A program made the translations under genes and the position numbers. From Nocardioides sp. NBC_00368 (GTDB lineage Bacteria > Actinomycetota > Actinomycetes > Propionibacteriales > Nocardioidaceae): 64,000 nt of DNA. The notes beneath the pieces are model-generated. The model ran no database searches, was not told the origin of the DNA, and saw nothing but the letters and a program-made list of their open reading frames with translations. Of this stretch, positions 25,925 to 34,812 are shown in pieces; the first letter of the stretch is position 1, and every line of letters starts with the position of its first letter. Location of the stretch: contig NZ_CP107970.1 in assembly GCF_036090055.1 (NCBI RefSeq), positions 2,358,501 through 2,422,500 on the forward strand. The letters are read 5' to 3'.

Positions 25925-26548
25925 ATGACCTCGTTCCGCCTCTCCGACCGGGCCCGCGCCCTCGTCGCGGCCCTGTTCCTCGTCGTCCTCATCGCCCCAG
26001 CAGGCCCAGCCCTCGGAATGCCACGTGCCGAGGTGGCGCCCTCTGGCGCCTCGCTGGGTGGGGCTGTGGGTCACGGCGAGGGTCCGAGTCCGGTCGGAGG
26101 GCCTGAGGAGGTGCCTCAGGGCGAATGGCCGCTGGCTCCCCGGCCAGAGGTGGTCCGTCGCTTCGACCCGCCGGACGCTCCGTGGGGTGCCGGGCATCGC
26201 GGTGTGGACCTGGCCGGCTCGCCCGGCGCGGTCGTTCGCTCCGCGATGGCCGGGACCGTCGCGTTCGTCGGGGTGATCGCGGGCAAGCCGGTCGTGAGCG
26301 TCGACCACGGCGCCACCCGGACCACCTACGAGCCCGTGGCCGCCACCGTGGCCGAGGGCGACCCGGTCGCGGCCGGTGCTCCTCTCGGGCGGCTCGGCAT
26401 CGCCGGGTCCCACTGCTTCCCCGCCGCTTGTCTGCACTGGGGATGGATCCGCAACACGGACGACGTCTACCTCGACCCGCTGCTGCTCGTCGACGCACCG
26501 CAGCCTGTCAGGCTCCTCCCCCTCTGGCGCGGCGACCCGGTCCTGTAG
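25925..26548 (+). CDS. Secreted M23 (LytM-like) peptidase domain protein, degenerate zinc site
   Basis: A 207-residue exported protein: the N-terminal signal sequence spans residues 1-31 (hydrophobic ALVAALFLVVLIAPAGPALG). A Gly/Pro-rich linker and a single M23 domain follow. The first zinc motif is present (H91 and D95 in GHRGVDLAG). The usual HxH is C169-L-H171 in ACLHWGW, so one ligand is replaced by Cys. Related actinobacterial proteins may share this, so it may be a non-catalytic or altered cell-wall-binding module, for example an activator of hydrolases. It is divergent from rpsB; the ATG at 25925 was preferred over an upstream in-frame ATG at 25889. Confidence 0.8.
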   Translation: MTSFRLSDRARALVAALFLVVLIAPAGPALGMPRAEVAPSGASLGGAVGHGEGPSPVGGPEEVPQGEWPLAPRPEVVRRFDPPDAPWGAGHRGVDLAGSPGAVVRSAMAGTVAFVGVIAGKPVVSVDHGATRTTYEPVAATVAEGDPVAAGAPLGRLGIAGSHCFPAACLHWGWIRNTDDVYLDPLLLVDAPQPVRLLPLWRGDPVL

Positions 26549-26589
26549 CCGCGACCACCGAACAGTGCGCCCGCCGAATCGGTAGTTGT

Positions 26590-26659
26590 GGCGGCCGAGT
26601 GGTGAGTTGTGGACGACGAAAGTCGAGTCTCGCCGCCCACAACTCACTTCTCGGCCGCC
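26590..26659. repeat. 70-bp near-palindrome between convergent genes
   Basis: GGCGGCCGAG-tg-GTGAGTTGTGG on the left is answered by CCACAACTCAC-tt-CTCGGCCGCC on the right, with inner CG.CGA/TCG.CG pairs and a small loop. About 26 of 30 positions pair. It lies between the M23 gene (stop 26548) and xerC (stop 26701) and could terminate both. A direct repeat CTGACGTCTCGGC occurs twice just to the right. Confidence 0.65.
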
Positions 26660-26700
26660 GTTTCTGACGTCTCGGCCGACGCGGCTGACGTCTCGGCGGG

Positions 26701-27663
26701 TCAGGCGCGGGGGTGGGCCTGGCGGTACGCCTTGCGGAGCCGGTCGCTGCTGACGTGGGTGTAGATCTGGGTGGTGGCGAGGCTGGCGTGGCCGAGGAGC
26801 TCTTGGACCGAACGGAGGTCGGCGCCGCCCTCGAGGAGGTGAGTGGCGGTGCTGTGGCGCAGCCCATGGGGACCGAGGTCGGGGGCGCCGGGGACATCGG
26901 CGAGGCGGCGGTGGACGAGGGTGCGCACGGCACGCTGATCGAGGCGGCCGCCACGTGCACCGAGGAACAGAGCCGGGCCGGAGGACTCGGTGACCAGCTG
27001 AGGGCGGCCTCGGACGACCCAGCGGTCCAGCGCCCGGGCCGCGGGGCCACCGAAGGGCACCATCCGCTCCTTGCGCCCCTTGCCGAGCACCCGGACGACC
27101 CGGCGCTCGTAGTCGACGTCGTCCAGGTCGAGACCGACGAGCTCACCTACCCGGGAGCCGGTCGCGTAGAGCATCTCCAGAATCGCGATGTCGCGCATCC
27201 CGGTCGCGGTGCCGTCCTCGGCGGCCGCGACCGCTGCGGCGATGAGGGACTCGACCTCGTCGGGGCGAAGTACGGGCGGCAGGGTCCGGTGCGCCTTGGG
27301 CGAACCGAGGGCCGCGCCGGCGTCGACCTGGGCGCGCCCGGTCCGGACGAGCCAACCGCAGAAGGCGCGGGCCGCGGTGGCCCTCCGGGCCAGGGTCGTA
27401 CGCGAGTGGCCGGTGGTCTGCTGCTTGGCCAGCCAGCTGCGCAGCGTGCGCAGGTCGATCGCCTCCGGATCCGTGCGGCCCATACGGCCGGCGTGGTCGA
27501 GCAGGCTGCGGACGTCACCCAGATAGGCCCGGACCGTGTGGTCGGAGAGGCCGCGCTCGGCGCTCAGGTGTCGTTCGTAGTCACCCAGGAGCGCCGCGTA
27601 GGCCTCGGAGAGCTCCGCGTGCGCGGACCCGCCCTCCGCGTCTGCCTCCGGATCAGCGCTCAC
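26701..27663 (-). CDS. xerC: Tyrosine recombinase XerC
   Basis: Resolves chromosome dimers at dif with XerD. From the GTG at 27663 there are 320 residues: a core-binding domain (20-120) and a catalytic domain (130-320) with all active-site residues R171, K195, H266, R269, H292 and nucleophile Y301 (TQIYTHV). Genes in the dprA-xerC order next to the rpsB operon are common in actinobacteria. Immediately upstream on the same strand is dprA with a short gap. Chromosomal context favours XerC over a mobile-element integrase. Confidence 0.92.
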   Translation of the reverse strand: MSADPEADAEGGSAHAELSEAYAALLGDYERHLSAERGLSDHTVRAYLGDVRSLLDHAGRMGRTDPEAIDLRTLRSWLAKQQTTGHSRTTLARRATAARAFCGWLVRTGRAQVDAGAALGSPKAHRTLPPVLRPDEVESLIAAAVAAAEDGTATGMRDIAILEMLYATGSRVGELVGLDLDDVDYERRVVRVLGKGRKERMVPFGGPAARALDRWVVRGRPQLVTESSGPALFLGARGGRLDQRAVRTLVHRRLADVPGAPDLGPHGLRHSTATHLLEGGADLRSVQELLGHASLATTQIYTHVSSDRLRKAYRQAHPRA

Positions 27664-27692
27664 CCGAGCCAGGATAGTTCTTGACGGTCGGC

Positions 27693-28865
27693 TCAGGTGC
27701 GAGCCGCGCCAGGAGCCAGCTGCCAGCCCTCGGGGAACCGCTCGGCCAGGCCGAGCGCCTCGAGTCGTGACAGCGCCGTGCCGGCCGTCTTCGGGTGCAG
27801 GCAGGCCGACCTCGCGATGTCGAGCTGTGAGGAGGGGCTGCTCACCGGGACGGCATCGAGGACCTGCTTCTCGACCGAGGTGAGGGAGTCGCGGCGGCGG
27901 ACGGGGCCTCGGGGTTCCGCCGGGAGGGCTTCGCCCATGTCGCCGACCAGCTCGCGTACGTCGAGACCGTCGGTCACGAGGACACCTCTGCCGCTGCGTA
28001 CGAGCTCGTGGGTGCCGACCGACGTCATCGCCCCGACCTGTCCCGGCACCGCCATCACGGGGGTGTTGATGCTGTAGGCCCAGTGGGAGGTGTTGAGGGA
28101 GCCGCTGCGCGCGGCCGCCTCGACGACCACGGTGCCCCGGGCGAGGGCGGCGATGATGCGGTTGCGGGAGAGGAATCGATAGCGAGTGACGGGGAACCCG
28201 GGCGCGATCTCGGAGATCACCGCTCCGGTCTCGGCGATCGCATCCAGCAGGCGCCGGTTGCGCAGCGGGTAGGGAACGTCGACACCGCCCGCGAGCACCG
28301 CGACGGTGCTCCCCGGCGGACCGGTGAGCGCGCCTCGGTGCGCGGCGGCGTCGATGCCGACCGCTGCCCCCGAGACGGTCACGAAGTCGTTGACCGCGAG
28401 GTCTGCGGCGATCCGTGCCGCGGCGTCGGCACCGTAGGCGGTCGCATCCCGAGACCCGACGACGGCGACCGAGCGGTCGAGATCGCTGAGCAGGAGCGGT
28501 CCTCGCACCCATAGGCCCAGTGGCGTGCCGGTGCGGTGCTGGAGCGGCTCCTGCCCGGCGAGCCGCTCGACCTGGCTGGGCCACTCCTCGTCGCCGGGGA
28601 TGACATAGCGGAAGCCGGCGTTGGTCGCCCGCTCCAGATCGCGGTCGGGGTGGATCTGGGACAGCCGCATCCTCGCCTCGAGCCCGTCGTCGCCGAGCTC
28701 GGGATCCTCCTCGGCGAAGCGACGGTAGACCTCGGTCGCAGTGGATCCGACCATGCAGGTGTCGAGCAGCGGGCTGCCGGGCTCGACCAGCTGGGTCAGC
28801 GCGATCCTGGCCAGGCGCTCGCGCTCGAGGTCGGTGATGGTCGGTGCGACAGGTGCCGCGGTCAT
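27693..28865 (-). CDS. dprA: DNA-processing protein DprA
   Basis: Binds incoming single-stranded DNA and loads RecA during natural transformation; its role in most actinobacteria is unproven. The ATG at 28865 overlaps the comM stop (ATGA) and gives 390 residues. The Rossmann-like core shows SVAVVGSRDATAYG, VSGAAVGIDAAAHRGAL and AARSGSLNTSHWA. The C-terminal 70 residues form a winged-helix-like domain (VEKQVLDAVPVSSPSSQ). Part of a coupled yraN-comM-dprA-xerC unit. Confidence 0.94.
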   Translation of the reverse strand: MTAAPVAPTITDLERERLARIALTQLVEPGSPLLDTCMVGSTATEVYRRFAEEDPELGDDGLEARMRLSQIHPDRDLERATNAGFRYVIPGDEEWPSQVERLAGQEPLQHRTGTPLGLWVRGPLLLSDLDRSVAVVGSRDATAYGADAAARIAADLAVNDFVTVSGAAVGIDAAAHRGALTGPPGSTVAVLAGGVDVPYPLRNRRLLDAIAETGAVISEIAPGFPVTRYRFLSRNRIIAALARGTVVVEAAARSGSLNTSHWAYSINTPVMAVPGQVGAMTSVGTHELVRSGRGVLVTDGLDVRELVGDMGEALPAEPRGPVRRRDSLTSVEKQVLDAVPVSSPSSQLDIARSACLHPKTAGTALSRLEALGLAERFPEGWQLAPGAART

Positions 28866-30445
28866 GCCGACCTCCCCTCGATCGCAGAGACGGTGAGCGA
28901 GCCACCGCCGCGCAGCGCGAGCGCGGTCTCGGTCTCGGTGACGCCCGGCCAGTCGACGCCGGCGAGGTCGGCCACCGTCCACGCCAGGCGATGCACACGC
29001 ACCGCGCCACGTCTGGTCAGGGCACCGGAGAAGATCCGTGAGTCGATGAGCGCCTCTGCCGCCGGCGGTAGCGGCCAGTTGTCGCGCAGCGCGATCCCGC
29101 TGGCCTGGCCGTTGAGCCGCCACCCGAAGTCGGCGTAGCGCTCGCGCTGGCGTCGTCTGGCCGCCGTGACCCGTTCGCGGATGTCGGCGCTGGTCTCCGA
29201 GCCCCAGGGGTCGTGGTTCTGCTCGGACATCGGCCGTAGCGTGCGGATGATGTCGATGCGGTCGGTGATCGGTCCGGAGACCTTGCGGTCGTAGGCCTGG
29301 CGCTCGTTGGAGCGGCAGATGCAGCCGTCCTTGGTAACCGAGGCGTCGTAGTTGCCGCACGGGCACGGGTTGGCGGCGAGCACGACGAGCGCACGCGCCG
29401 GAAGCGTCACCGACTCCTCCCCGCGGGAGACGGTGATGTCGCCGCTCTCCAGCGGCTCGCGCAGGCACTCGATGACGTCGCTCTTGAACAGCGGGAACTC
29501 GTCGAGGAAGAGGACGCCGGCATGGGAGAGCGAGACCTGTCCCGGACGGACCCGGCCGCTGCCGCCACCGACGATGCCGGGCTTCGACGCGTCGTGGTGG
29601 GGCGCCGAGAACGGCGGCCGGACCAGCAGACCCCGGTCGACGTCGAGCACCCCGGCCAGCGACTGGACCGCCATCACCTCGAGGGACTCCTCGCGTGACA
29701 GGTCGGGCAGGATCGTCGGGATCCGCTCGGCGATCGAGGTCTTCCCGCAGCCCTTGGGCCCCTTGAGCAGCAGGTGATGCCCACCGGCGGCGGCGACCTC
29801 GACGGCGAAGCGCGTCTCCGGCATGCCACGGAGGTCGGACATGTCCATGTCGTCCAGCCTCCGGTCGCCGCGCCAGCCGAGCAGGCTGCCGCCGGTGCCG
29901 GTCGCCACCGGCGGCGCGTCGGGCACCGGCTCGCCGCGCAGCTCTGCCACCACCTGGCCGAGCGAGCGGAACCCGAGGATCTCCATCCCCGGCACCATCC
30001 GCGCCTCGGCCACCTGCGGCTCCGGGACCACGACGCGCGCGATCCCGGCGTGGGAGGCGGCGAGCACCATCGGAAGCACCCCTGAGGTCGGCCGCAGCCC
30101 GCCGTCCAGGGCGAGCTCGCCGATGAAGACCGTGCGCTCCAGCCCGGTCGTCTCGATCTCACCGCCGGCCGCGAGGATCGCCAATGCCATCGCCAGGTCG
30201 TAGTGCGAGCCGCCCTTGCGCAGGTCGGCCGGGGAGAGCAGCACGGTGATCCGCTTGGTCGCGGGCCATTCGAGGTCGGAGTTGATGATCGCCATCCGCA
30301 CCCGGTCGCGCCCCTCGGCCAGCACACTGTCGGCGCGGCCGACCAGCGTCACCCCCACCAGACCCGGCGAGACGTCGGCCTGCACGTCGACCAGGTGACC
30401 GACCGCGCCGCGAAGTGCGACGCCATGAGCTCGCGCGTATCCCAT
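28862..30445 (-). CDS. comM: YifB/ComM-family Mg-chelatase-like AAA+ ATPase
   Basis: Hexameric helicase-like ATPase that in naturally competent bacteria promotes branch migration during transformation. The ATG at 30445 shares one base with the yraN stop (TGATG) and gives 527 residues. An N-terminal Lon-protease-like fold (1-170) is followed by the AAA+ domain with Walker A GPKGCGKTS at about 229-237 and Walker B VLFLDEFPLF, and then a Mg-chelatase C-terminal domain with a CxxC-containing NPCPCG zinc-type segment. Confidence 0.94.
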   Translation of the reverse strand: MGYARAHGVALRGAVGHLVDVQADVSPGLVGVTLVGRADSVLAEGRDRVRMAIINSDLEWPATKRITVLLSPADLRKGGSHYDLAMALAILAAGGEIETTGLERTVFIGELALDGGLRPTSGVLPMVLAASHAGIARVVVPEPQVAEARMVPGMEILGFRSLGQVVAELRGEPVPDAPPVATGTGGSLLGWRGDRRLDDMDMSDLRGMPETRFAVEVAAAGGHHLLLKGPKGCGKTSIAERIPTILPDLSREESLEVMAVQSLAGVLDVDRGLLVRPPFSAPHHDASKPGIVGGGSGRVRPGQVSLSHAGVLFLDEFPLFKSDVIECLREPLESGDITVSRGEESVTLPARALVVLAANPCPCGNYDASVTKDGCICRSNERQAYDRKVSGPITDRIDIIRTLRPMSEQNHDPWGSETSADIRERVTAARRRQRERYADFGWRLNGQASGIALRDNWPLPPAAEALIDSRIFSGALTRRGAVRVHRLAWTVADLAGVDWPGVTETETALALRGGGSLTVSAIEGRSA

Positions 30446-30810
30446 CACAGGCCCCTGACATGCTCGACCAGCGCCGATCCGCGGGGCGCATGCATCACCG
30501 CGACGAGATCGATCCGGATCCCCGGAGCTCGCACGTCGTGCTGCTGCAGCCAGGTGATCGCGAGCCGTTTCAACCGGTCGAGCTTGGTCCTGTCGACCGC
30601 CTCGTGCGGGGTGCCGCAGCCGTCGTGACTGCGGGTCTTCACCTCGCAGACGACCAGGGTGTCGCCCTCGCGGAGGACCAGGTCGATCTCTCCGTCGTCA
30701 CACCTCCAGTTGCGGTCGAGCAGCGTCATGCCCGCCTCGACCAGATGCCTCTCGGCGACCGCTTCGCCGTAGTTTCCCAGCGCGATCCGCGCCGGTGCCG
30801 TTGAACTCAT
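30445..30810 (-). CDS. yraN: YraN-family (UPF0102) putative endonuclease-fold protein
   Basis: A 121-residue protein with the predicted Holliday-junction-resolvase-like fold. The conserved core is visible: GNYGEAVAERHL, then LDRNWRCDDGEIDLVLREGD and VCEVKTRS, which carry the D...E.K nuclease-type residues. It begins the coupled unit yraN-comM-dprA and follows DUF2469 by about 140 bp. Biochemical activity of the family is not well established. Confidence 0.92.
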   Translation of the reverse strand: MSSTAPARIALGNYGEAVAERHLVEAGMTLLDRNWRCDDGEIDLVLREGDTLVVCEVKTRSHDGCGTPHEAVDRTKLDRLKRLAITWLQQHDVRAPGIRIDLVAVMHAPRGSALVEHVRGL

Positions 30811-30950
30811 CGTGGACCTCCTGCCCTTCGGCTTCGAGGTCCAGACTCATCGCGAGCACCGACAATCCGGGCTGGTTCCGGAGCGGCTGGGGATAACCCC
30901 GGATCGAGATCGCCCTGTGGACGGCAACTGGCCCGCAGAGCCGTGCGCCG

Positions 30951-31259
30951 TCAGTCCAGCGGCTGGTCGATGTCGGTCGGGTTGAGCGTCTCGACGTTGA
31001 CGTCCTTGAAGGTGAGCACCTTGACCGCCTTCGCGAACCGCGCCGGCCGGTACATGTCCCACACCCAGACGTCGTTCATCGACACCTCGAAGTAGACGTC
31101 CCCCGAGTCCGTACGCGCCCGCACGTCGACCTGGTTGCACAGGTAGAACCTACGATCGGTCTCGACGACGTACTTGAAGATGCCGACCACGTCGCGGTAC
31201 TCGCGGTAGAGGGTCAGCTCCATCTCGGTCTCGTACTTCTCGAGATCCTCCGCGCTCAT
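30951..31259 (-). CDS. DUF2469 family protein
   Basis: A 102-residue soluble protein starting MSAEDLEKYETEMELTLYRE, the very conserved N-terminus of an actinobacteria-specific family found between rnhB and yraN. The function is unknown. The conserved core continues with YRDVVGIFKYVVETDRRFYL. It starts three bases after the rnhB stop on the same strand, so is part of the lepB-rnhB transcript. Its presence is one of the better indicators that the window is actinobacterial. Confidence 0.93.
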   Translation of the reverse strand: MSAEDLEKYETEMELTLYREYRDVVGIFKYVVETDRRFYLCNQVDVRARTDSGDVYFEVSMNDVWVWDMYRPARFAKAVKVLTFKDVNVETLNPTDIDQPLD

Positions 31260-31262
31260 GTT

Positions 31263-31955
31263 TTATGACTCTAGAGCCAAGACCGGCGAAGTGCCGGGAA
31301 GACTCCACGAGCGGCGGTGATATGCCGACGGTCCGAGGCGCTCCAACGCGGCGATGTGGGCGGGCGCGGAGTAGCCCTTGTTGTCCGCCCAGGCGTAGTC
31401 GGGATACTCCTCGTGCAGCGCGACCATCAGCGCGTCGCGCGAGGTCTTCGCCAGGATCGAGGCGGCGGCGACGGCCGCGCACTTCATGTCGGCCTTGATC
31501 ATCGTCGTCACCGGCGGGACCTCGACCTCGTCCACCATCGCGGAGACCTCACCGAAGAGACCCTCCTGCACGGGCGGGGTCAGATAGTTGTGGTTGCCGT
31601 CGAGCAGCAGCGCGTCGGGACGTACGTCCAGGGCTCCCAAGGCTCGCTGCCCGGCCAGCCGCATCGCGGCCATGATCCCGATCTCGTCGATCTCGGAGGC
31701 CAGCGCGTGGCCGACGGCCGAGTCGACGGCCCAGCGGCGCACCTTCGGCGCGAGCATCTCCCGGGCCTCGGGCGTGAGCAGCTTGGAGTCGCGTACGCCC
31801 TGCGGTGCTGTGCGCGTCGCCTCCGAGATCACCACGATCCCGATCGAGACCGGCCCGCAGAGCGCGCCGCGGCCCACCTCGTCGACGGCACCGAGATGGG
31901 TGATGCCATCGCGCAGCATGGACCGCTCGACACGCAGGGTAGGCGCAGTGCTCAC
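31263..31955 (-). CDS. rnhB: Ribonuclease HII
   Basis: Removes ribonucleotides and RNA primers from DNA-RNA hybrids. The GTG at 31955 overlaps the lepB stop (GTGA) and gives 230 residues. Catalytic acids are D25 and E26 in GAVDEVGRGALCGP, with D in LLLDGNHNYL and another Asp in MIKADMKCAAVAAASI. The open frame upstream runs inside lepB and is not used. Gene order lepB-rnhB-DUF2469 is typical. Confidence 0.94.
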   Translation of the reverse strand: MSTAPTLRVERSMLRDGITHLGAVDEVGRGALCGPVSIGIVVISEATRTAPQGVRDSKLLTPEAREMLAPKVRRWAVDSAVGHALASEIDEIGIMAAMRLAGQRALGALDVRPDALLLDGNHNYLTPPVQEGLFGEVSAMVDEVEVPPVTTMIKADMKCAAVAAASILAKTSRDALMVALHEEYPDYAWADNKGYSAPAHIAALERLGPSAYHRRSWSLPGTSPVLALES

Positions 31956-32878
31956 TGTGACGGCACGCCCTCGAAGCTGTCGGGCCGGTGGATCCACTTC
32001 GCCCGGTCGATCGGCCAGCCCAGGGCGACGACCTTGCCGACCACGTTGTCCTCCGGCACCCACGGCACCAGGGCGCAGTCGGTCTCGTTGGCCGTGCACA
32101 TGTGTACGGTCGAGTCGGCCGAGTTGGCCCGGTTGTCGCCCATCACGAACAACGACCCCTCCGGAACCGGACCGACCTCCCAGTGCCGGGTGCCGGGCAT
32201 CGGCCCGAAGCACTCACCCTCCTTGTTGGGGCGGCCGCACTTGGTCTCGGAGGGCCGCGCGTACGGCTCGTCGATCGGGACGCCGTTGACGATCAGCCGG
32301 CCCTGCTTGTCGCAGCACTCGATCACGTCGCCGGGGACGCCGATGACACGCTTCACCAGGTGGCCGCCCTCGGGGTAGAGACCGATGACGGCGAGGCTCT
32401 TGCCGATGATGTTGTCGGGACCGGCCGAGTCGTCGGCCCCGAGCCAGGAGCCGGGGTCGGAGAAGACCACGACGTCGCCGCGCTGAGGCGTGCCGGAGAG
32501 CCAGTAGGACGGCTTCTCGACGAGCACCCGGTCGTCGGTGGCCACCGAGGGACCGCCCTGCAGGCCGGGCTCCATGGACTCGGAGGGGATGTAGAAGGCC
32601 TGCACGAACAGAGCCTTCACGACGACCGCGACCAGCACGGCGAGCACGACCAGGACGATGCCCTCCTGCCAGGCCGACAGGCGCGGCTTGTGCTCCTCCT
32701 CGCGGGCCGGAGCCTGGCGCGGCGGGTGACCCGGACGATTGCCCGGGCCCGCCTGCTCGGCGGACCAGCGCGGGGCCTGGGGGGAAGACGAGAACGACCG
32801 CGATCCCCCCATGTCGGGCCCGTCCCAGCGGGCCTGGGGCCCGACGCCGACGGAAGGATCGCGGTCGTTCGAAGTCAC
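31952..32878 (-). CDS. lepB: Signal peptidase I
   Basis: Cleaves signal peptides of secreted proteins at the outer face of the membrane. The 308-residue protein starts at a GTG. A 65-residue Pro/Ser-rich cytoplasmic tail precedes one membrane helix (about 71-90). The nucleophile S101 is in FYIPSESMEPGL and the general base K176 in HLVKRVIGVPGD. An insert with CTANETDC and the VMGDNRANSADS box follow. It lies between rplS and rnhB on the same strand. Confidence 0.95.
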   Translation of the reverse strand: MTSNDRDPSVGVGPQARWDGPDMGGSRSFSSSPQAPRWSAEQAGPGNRPGHPPRQAPAREEEHKPRLSAWQEGIVLVVLAVLVAVVVKALFVQAFYIPSESMEPGLQGGPSVATDDRVLVEKPSYWLSGTPQRGDVVVFSDPGSWLGADDSAGPDNIIGKSLAVIGLYPEGGHLVKRVIGVPGDVIECCDKQGRLIVNGVPIDEPYARPSETKCGRPNKEGECFGPMPGTRHWEVGPVPEGSLFVMGDNRANSADSTVHMCTANETDCALVPWVPEDNVVGKVVALGWPIDRAKWIHRPDSFEGVPSQ

Positions 32879-32955
32879 GCGGTGAGTCTAGAGAGTTCCT
32901 CCACAACGAGCCTCATCGACTCGCAATGCTCAGGAAACCCTCAGACCTCCGAGGC

Positions 32956-33309
32956 TCACGCCTCGCGGCGCTCCTTGATCTTCGCCTTCTTGCCGCGCAG
33001 GTTGCGCAGGTAGTAGAGCTTCGCGCGACGGACGTCACCACGGGTGACGACCTCGATCTGCTCGAAGATCGGGGAGTGCAGCGGGAAGGTGCGCTCGACA
33101 CCCACGCCGAAGGAGACCTTGCGGACGGTGAAGGTGCGGCCGATGCCCGAACCGTGGATGCGGATCACGACGCCCTGGAAGACCTGGACGCGGGACCGGT
33201 TGCCCTCGACGACCTTCACGTGCACCTTGACGGTGTCACCGGCGCGGAACTCCGGCAGGTCGTCGCGCTTGGAGGCGTTGCCGACCTCAGCGAGTACGTT
33301 GCTCATCAT
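32956..33309 (-). CDS. rplS: 50S ribosomal protein L19
   Basis: A 117-residue large-subunit protein located at the 30S-50S interface. The family motif FRAGDTVKVHVKVVEGNRSR and the conserved RAKLYYLRNLRGKKAKIKE tail are present. In most actinobacteria trmD lies directly upstream; here amtB and a Fic gene have been inserted between them. The 285-bp gap to the divergent Fic gene should contain its promoter, but no specific element was recognised. Confidence 0.97.
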   Translation of the reverse strand: MMSNVLAEVGNASKRDDLPEFRAGDTVKVHVKVVEGNRSRVQVFQGVVIRIHGSGIGRTFTVRKVSFGVGVERTFPLHSPIFEQIEVVTRGDVRRAKLYYLRNLRGKKAKIKERREA

Positions 33310-33594
33310 CTCTCCTCACGCTCGCCACAGGCCGATCGCGGTCATCAATGCCCTGGTCAGGGCGATCTTTGGCGGTGGCCCAGACATGCTGGCCGGCGGC
33401 GTACGGTTCCCCCTGTGGCAGGAGCCCGTCGCGACACCTCCGGGTGTCTTCTTCGGAGCGTGCCTCGGCCGACTGGACCGGCCCACAAGTCTGCCACAGC
33501 GCCATGGACCGCCGGGAATCGAGACGACCGGCGAGCAACCGCGCGGAGCGTGGAGACGTACGCAGCAGCTGGGCGCCCGTGCAAGGATTCCCCC

Positions 33595-34806
33595 GTGACC
33601 GACACCGACTGGCCGCCGCACACCTACGTGACGCGCCCCTATCGGCAGCGGATCCCCCGCGGGCCGCGCGCGGACAGGCTGCTCCGCGAGGTCACCGTGG
33701 CGTTACCGCCCCACATCGCCGACCTCGACCTCGTGCTGGAGCGCCCGGTGGCGGCGATGACGACCGCCAGCGCCGGTGCGCTGCGGCATCTCGATCTGGT
33801 CCACGGCCGGACGATGGACGGGCTCAACCACCTGCAGCTGCGCACCGAGGCGATCGACTCCTCCAAGATCGAGCACGTCGAGGCCAGCCTGGCCGACTAC
33901 GGGCGAGCCCTGCTCGGCATCGGCGCCAACTCCTCGGCGACCTCGATGGCGTCGGCGACCCAGGCCATGCAGCGGCTGATCAGCGAGGCCGACACCACCC
34001 GCAAGATCACCTCCGACGCGATCCTGCGCGCCCACCGCGACCTGTTCGCACGACACCCCGACGAGGCGGCCAACGCCGGCAGGTTCCGCGTCGTGCAGAA
34101 CTGGGTCGGCGGCTCCGACTACGCGCCCCGCGACACCCTCCACGTGCCGCCACCGCCGGAGACGGTGGTCGACTACATCGAGGACCTGGTCGCCTTCGCG
34201 AACCGCGACGACCTCTCCCCCATCGCCCAGGCCGCCATCGTGCACGCCCAGTTCGAGTCGATCCATCCCTTCATCGACGGCAACGGCCGTATCGGCCGGG
34301 CGCTCATCCACGCCGTGCTCCGGCGACGCCGTGCCTCCCGTCACCTGGCCGTGCCGATCGCCTCCGCGCTCGTCGCCCACCGCGACCGCTACTTCGCCGC
34401 GCTCAACGACTACCGGGCCGGAACGGCGGCCACGATCATCGCCATGCTCGCGGCCTCGACGACCATCGCGACGACGGAGTCCTGGAAGACGGCCGAGACG
34501 CTGGAGAGCATCCGGGGATCCTGGGGCGAGGCGGCCGGCGGTCCGCGACCTGGGTCGGCTGCGTACCGTCTTCTCGACCTTCTCACCGAGGAGCCCATCC
34601 TCAACGCCGAGCTCGTGACCGAGCAGCTGGGGATCGAGGATGTCGACGAGACGATCGAGGGGCTCGAACGGGCCGGGGTCCTCACCCGCGCCAAGCGCAC
34701 CCGCCGCTCCCCTGTGTGGCTCGCGCCGGCGGTGCTGGCCGAGGTCGAGGACCTCAGCGCCCGCATCCAGCACCAAGCCAGGCAGCTTCCGTACGGGCCC
34801 CGTTGA
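33595..34806 (+). CDS. Fic-domain protein (class II, predicted AMPylase)
   Basis: Transfers AMP (or another nucleotide part) to a protein hydroxyl. The GTG at 33595 has AAGGA seven bases upstream and gives 403 residues; the longer frame upstream is antisense to rplS. An N-terminal Fic-N helix region carries the inhibitory motif S89-S-K-I-E93-H (class II type). The catalytic HPFIDGNGRIGR at 224-235 is intact, and a winged-helix domain (about 320-380) sits at the C-terminus. Chromosomal class II Fic proteins are usually single self-inhibited enzymes, sometimes DNA-linked regulators. Target unknown. It interrupts the conserved trmD-rplS pair. Confidence 0.9.
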   Translation: MTDTDWPPHTYVTRPYRQRIPRGPRADRLLREVTVALPPHIADLDLVLERPVAAMTTASAGALRHLDLVHGRTMDGLNHLQLRTEAIDSSKIEHVEASLADYGRALLGIGANSSATSMASATQAMQRLISEADTTRKITSDAILRAHRDLFARHPDEAANAGRFRVVQNWVGGSDYAPRDTLHVPPPPETVVDYIEDLVAFANRDDLSPIAQAAIVHAQFESIHPFIDGNGRIGRALIHAVLRRRRASRHLAVPIASALVAHRDRYFAALNDYRAGTAATIIAMLAASTTIATTESWKTAETLESIRGSWGEAAGGPRPGSAAYRLLDLLTEEPILNAELVTEQLGIEDVDETIEGLERAGVLTRAKRTRRSPVWLAPAVLAEVEDLSARIQHQARQLPYGPR

Positions 34807-34812
34807 GGCCTG

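Noticed and set aside
26701..27663. XerC as a phage or island integrase
   Set aside because: It lies in the conserved dprA-xerC-rpsB neighbourhood with no att-like repeat or mobile gene nearby.
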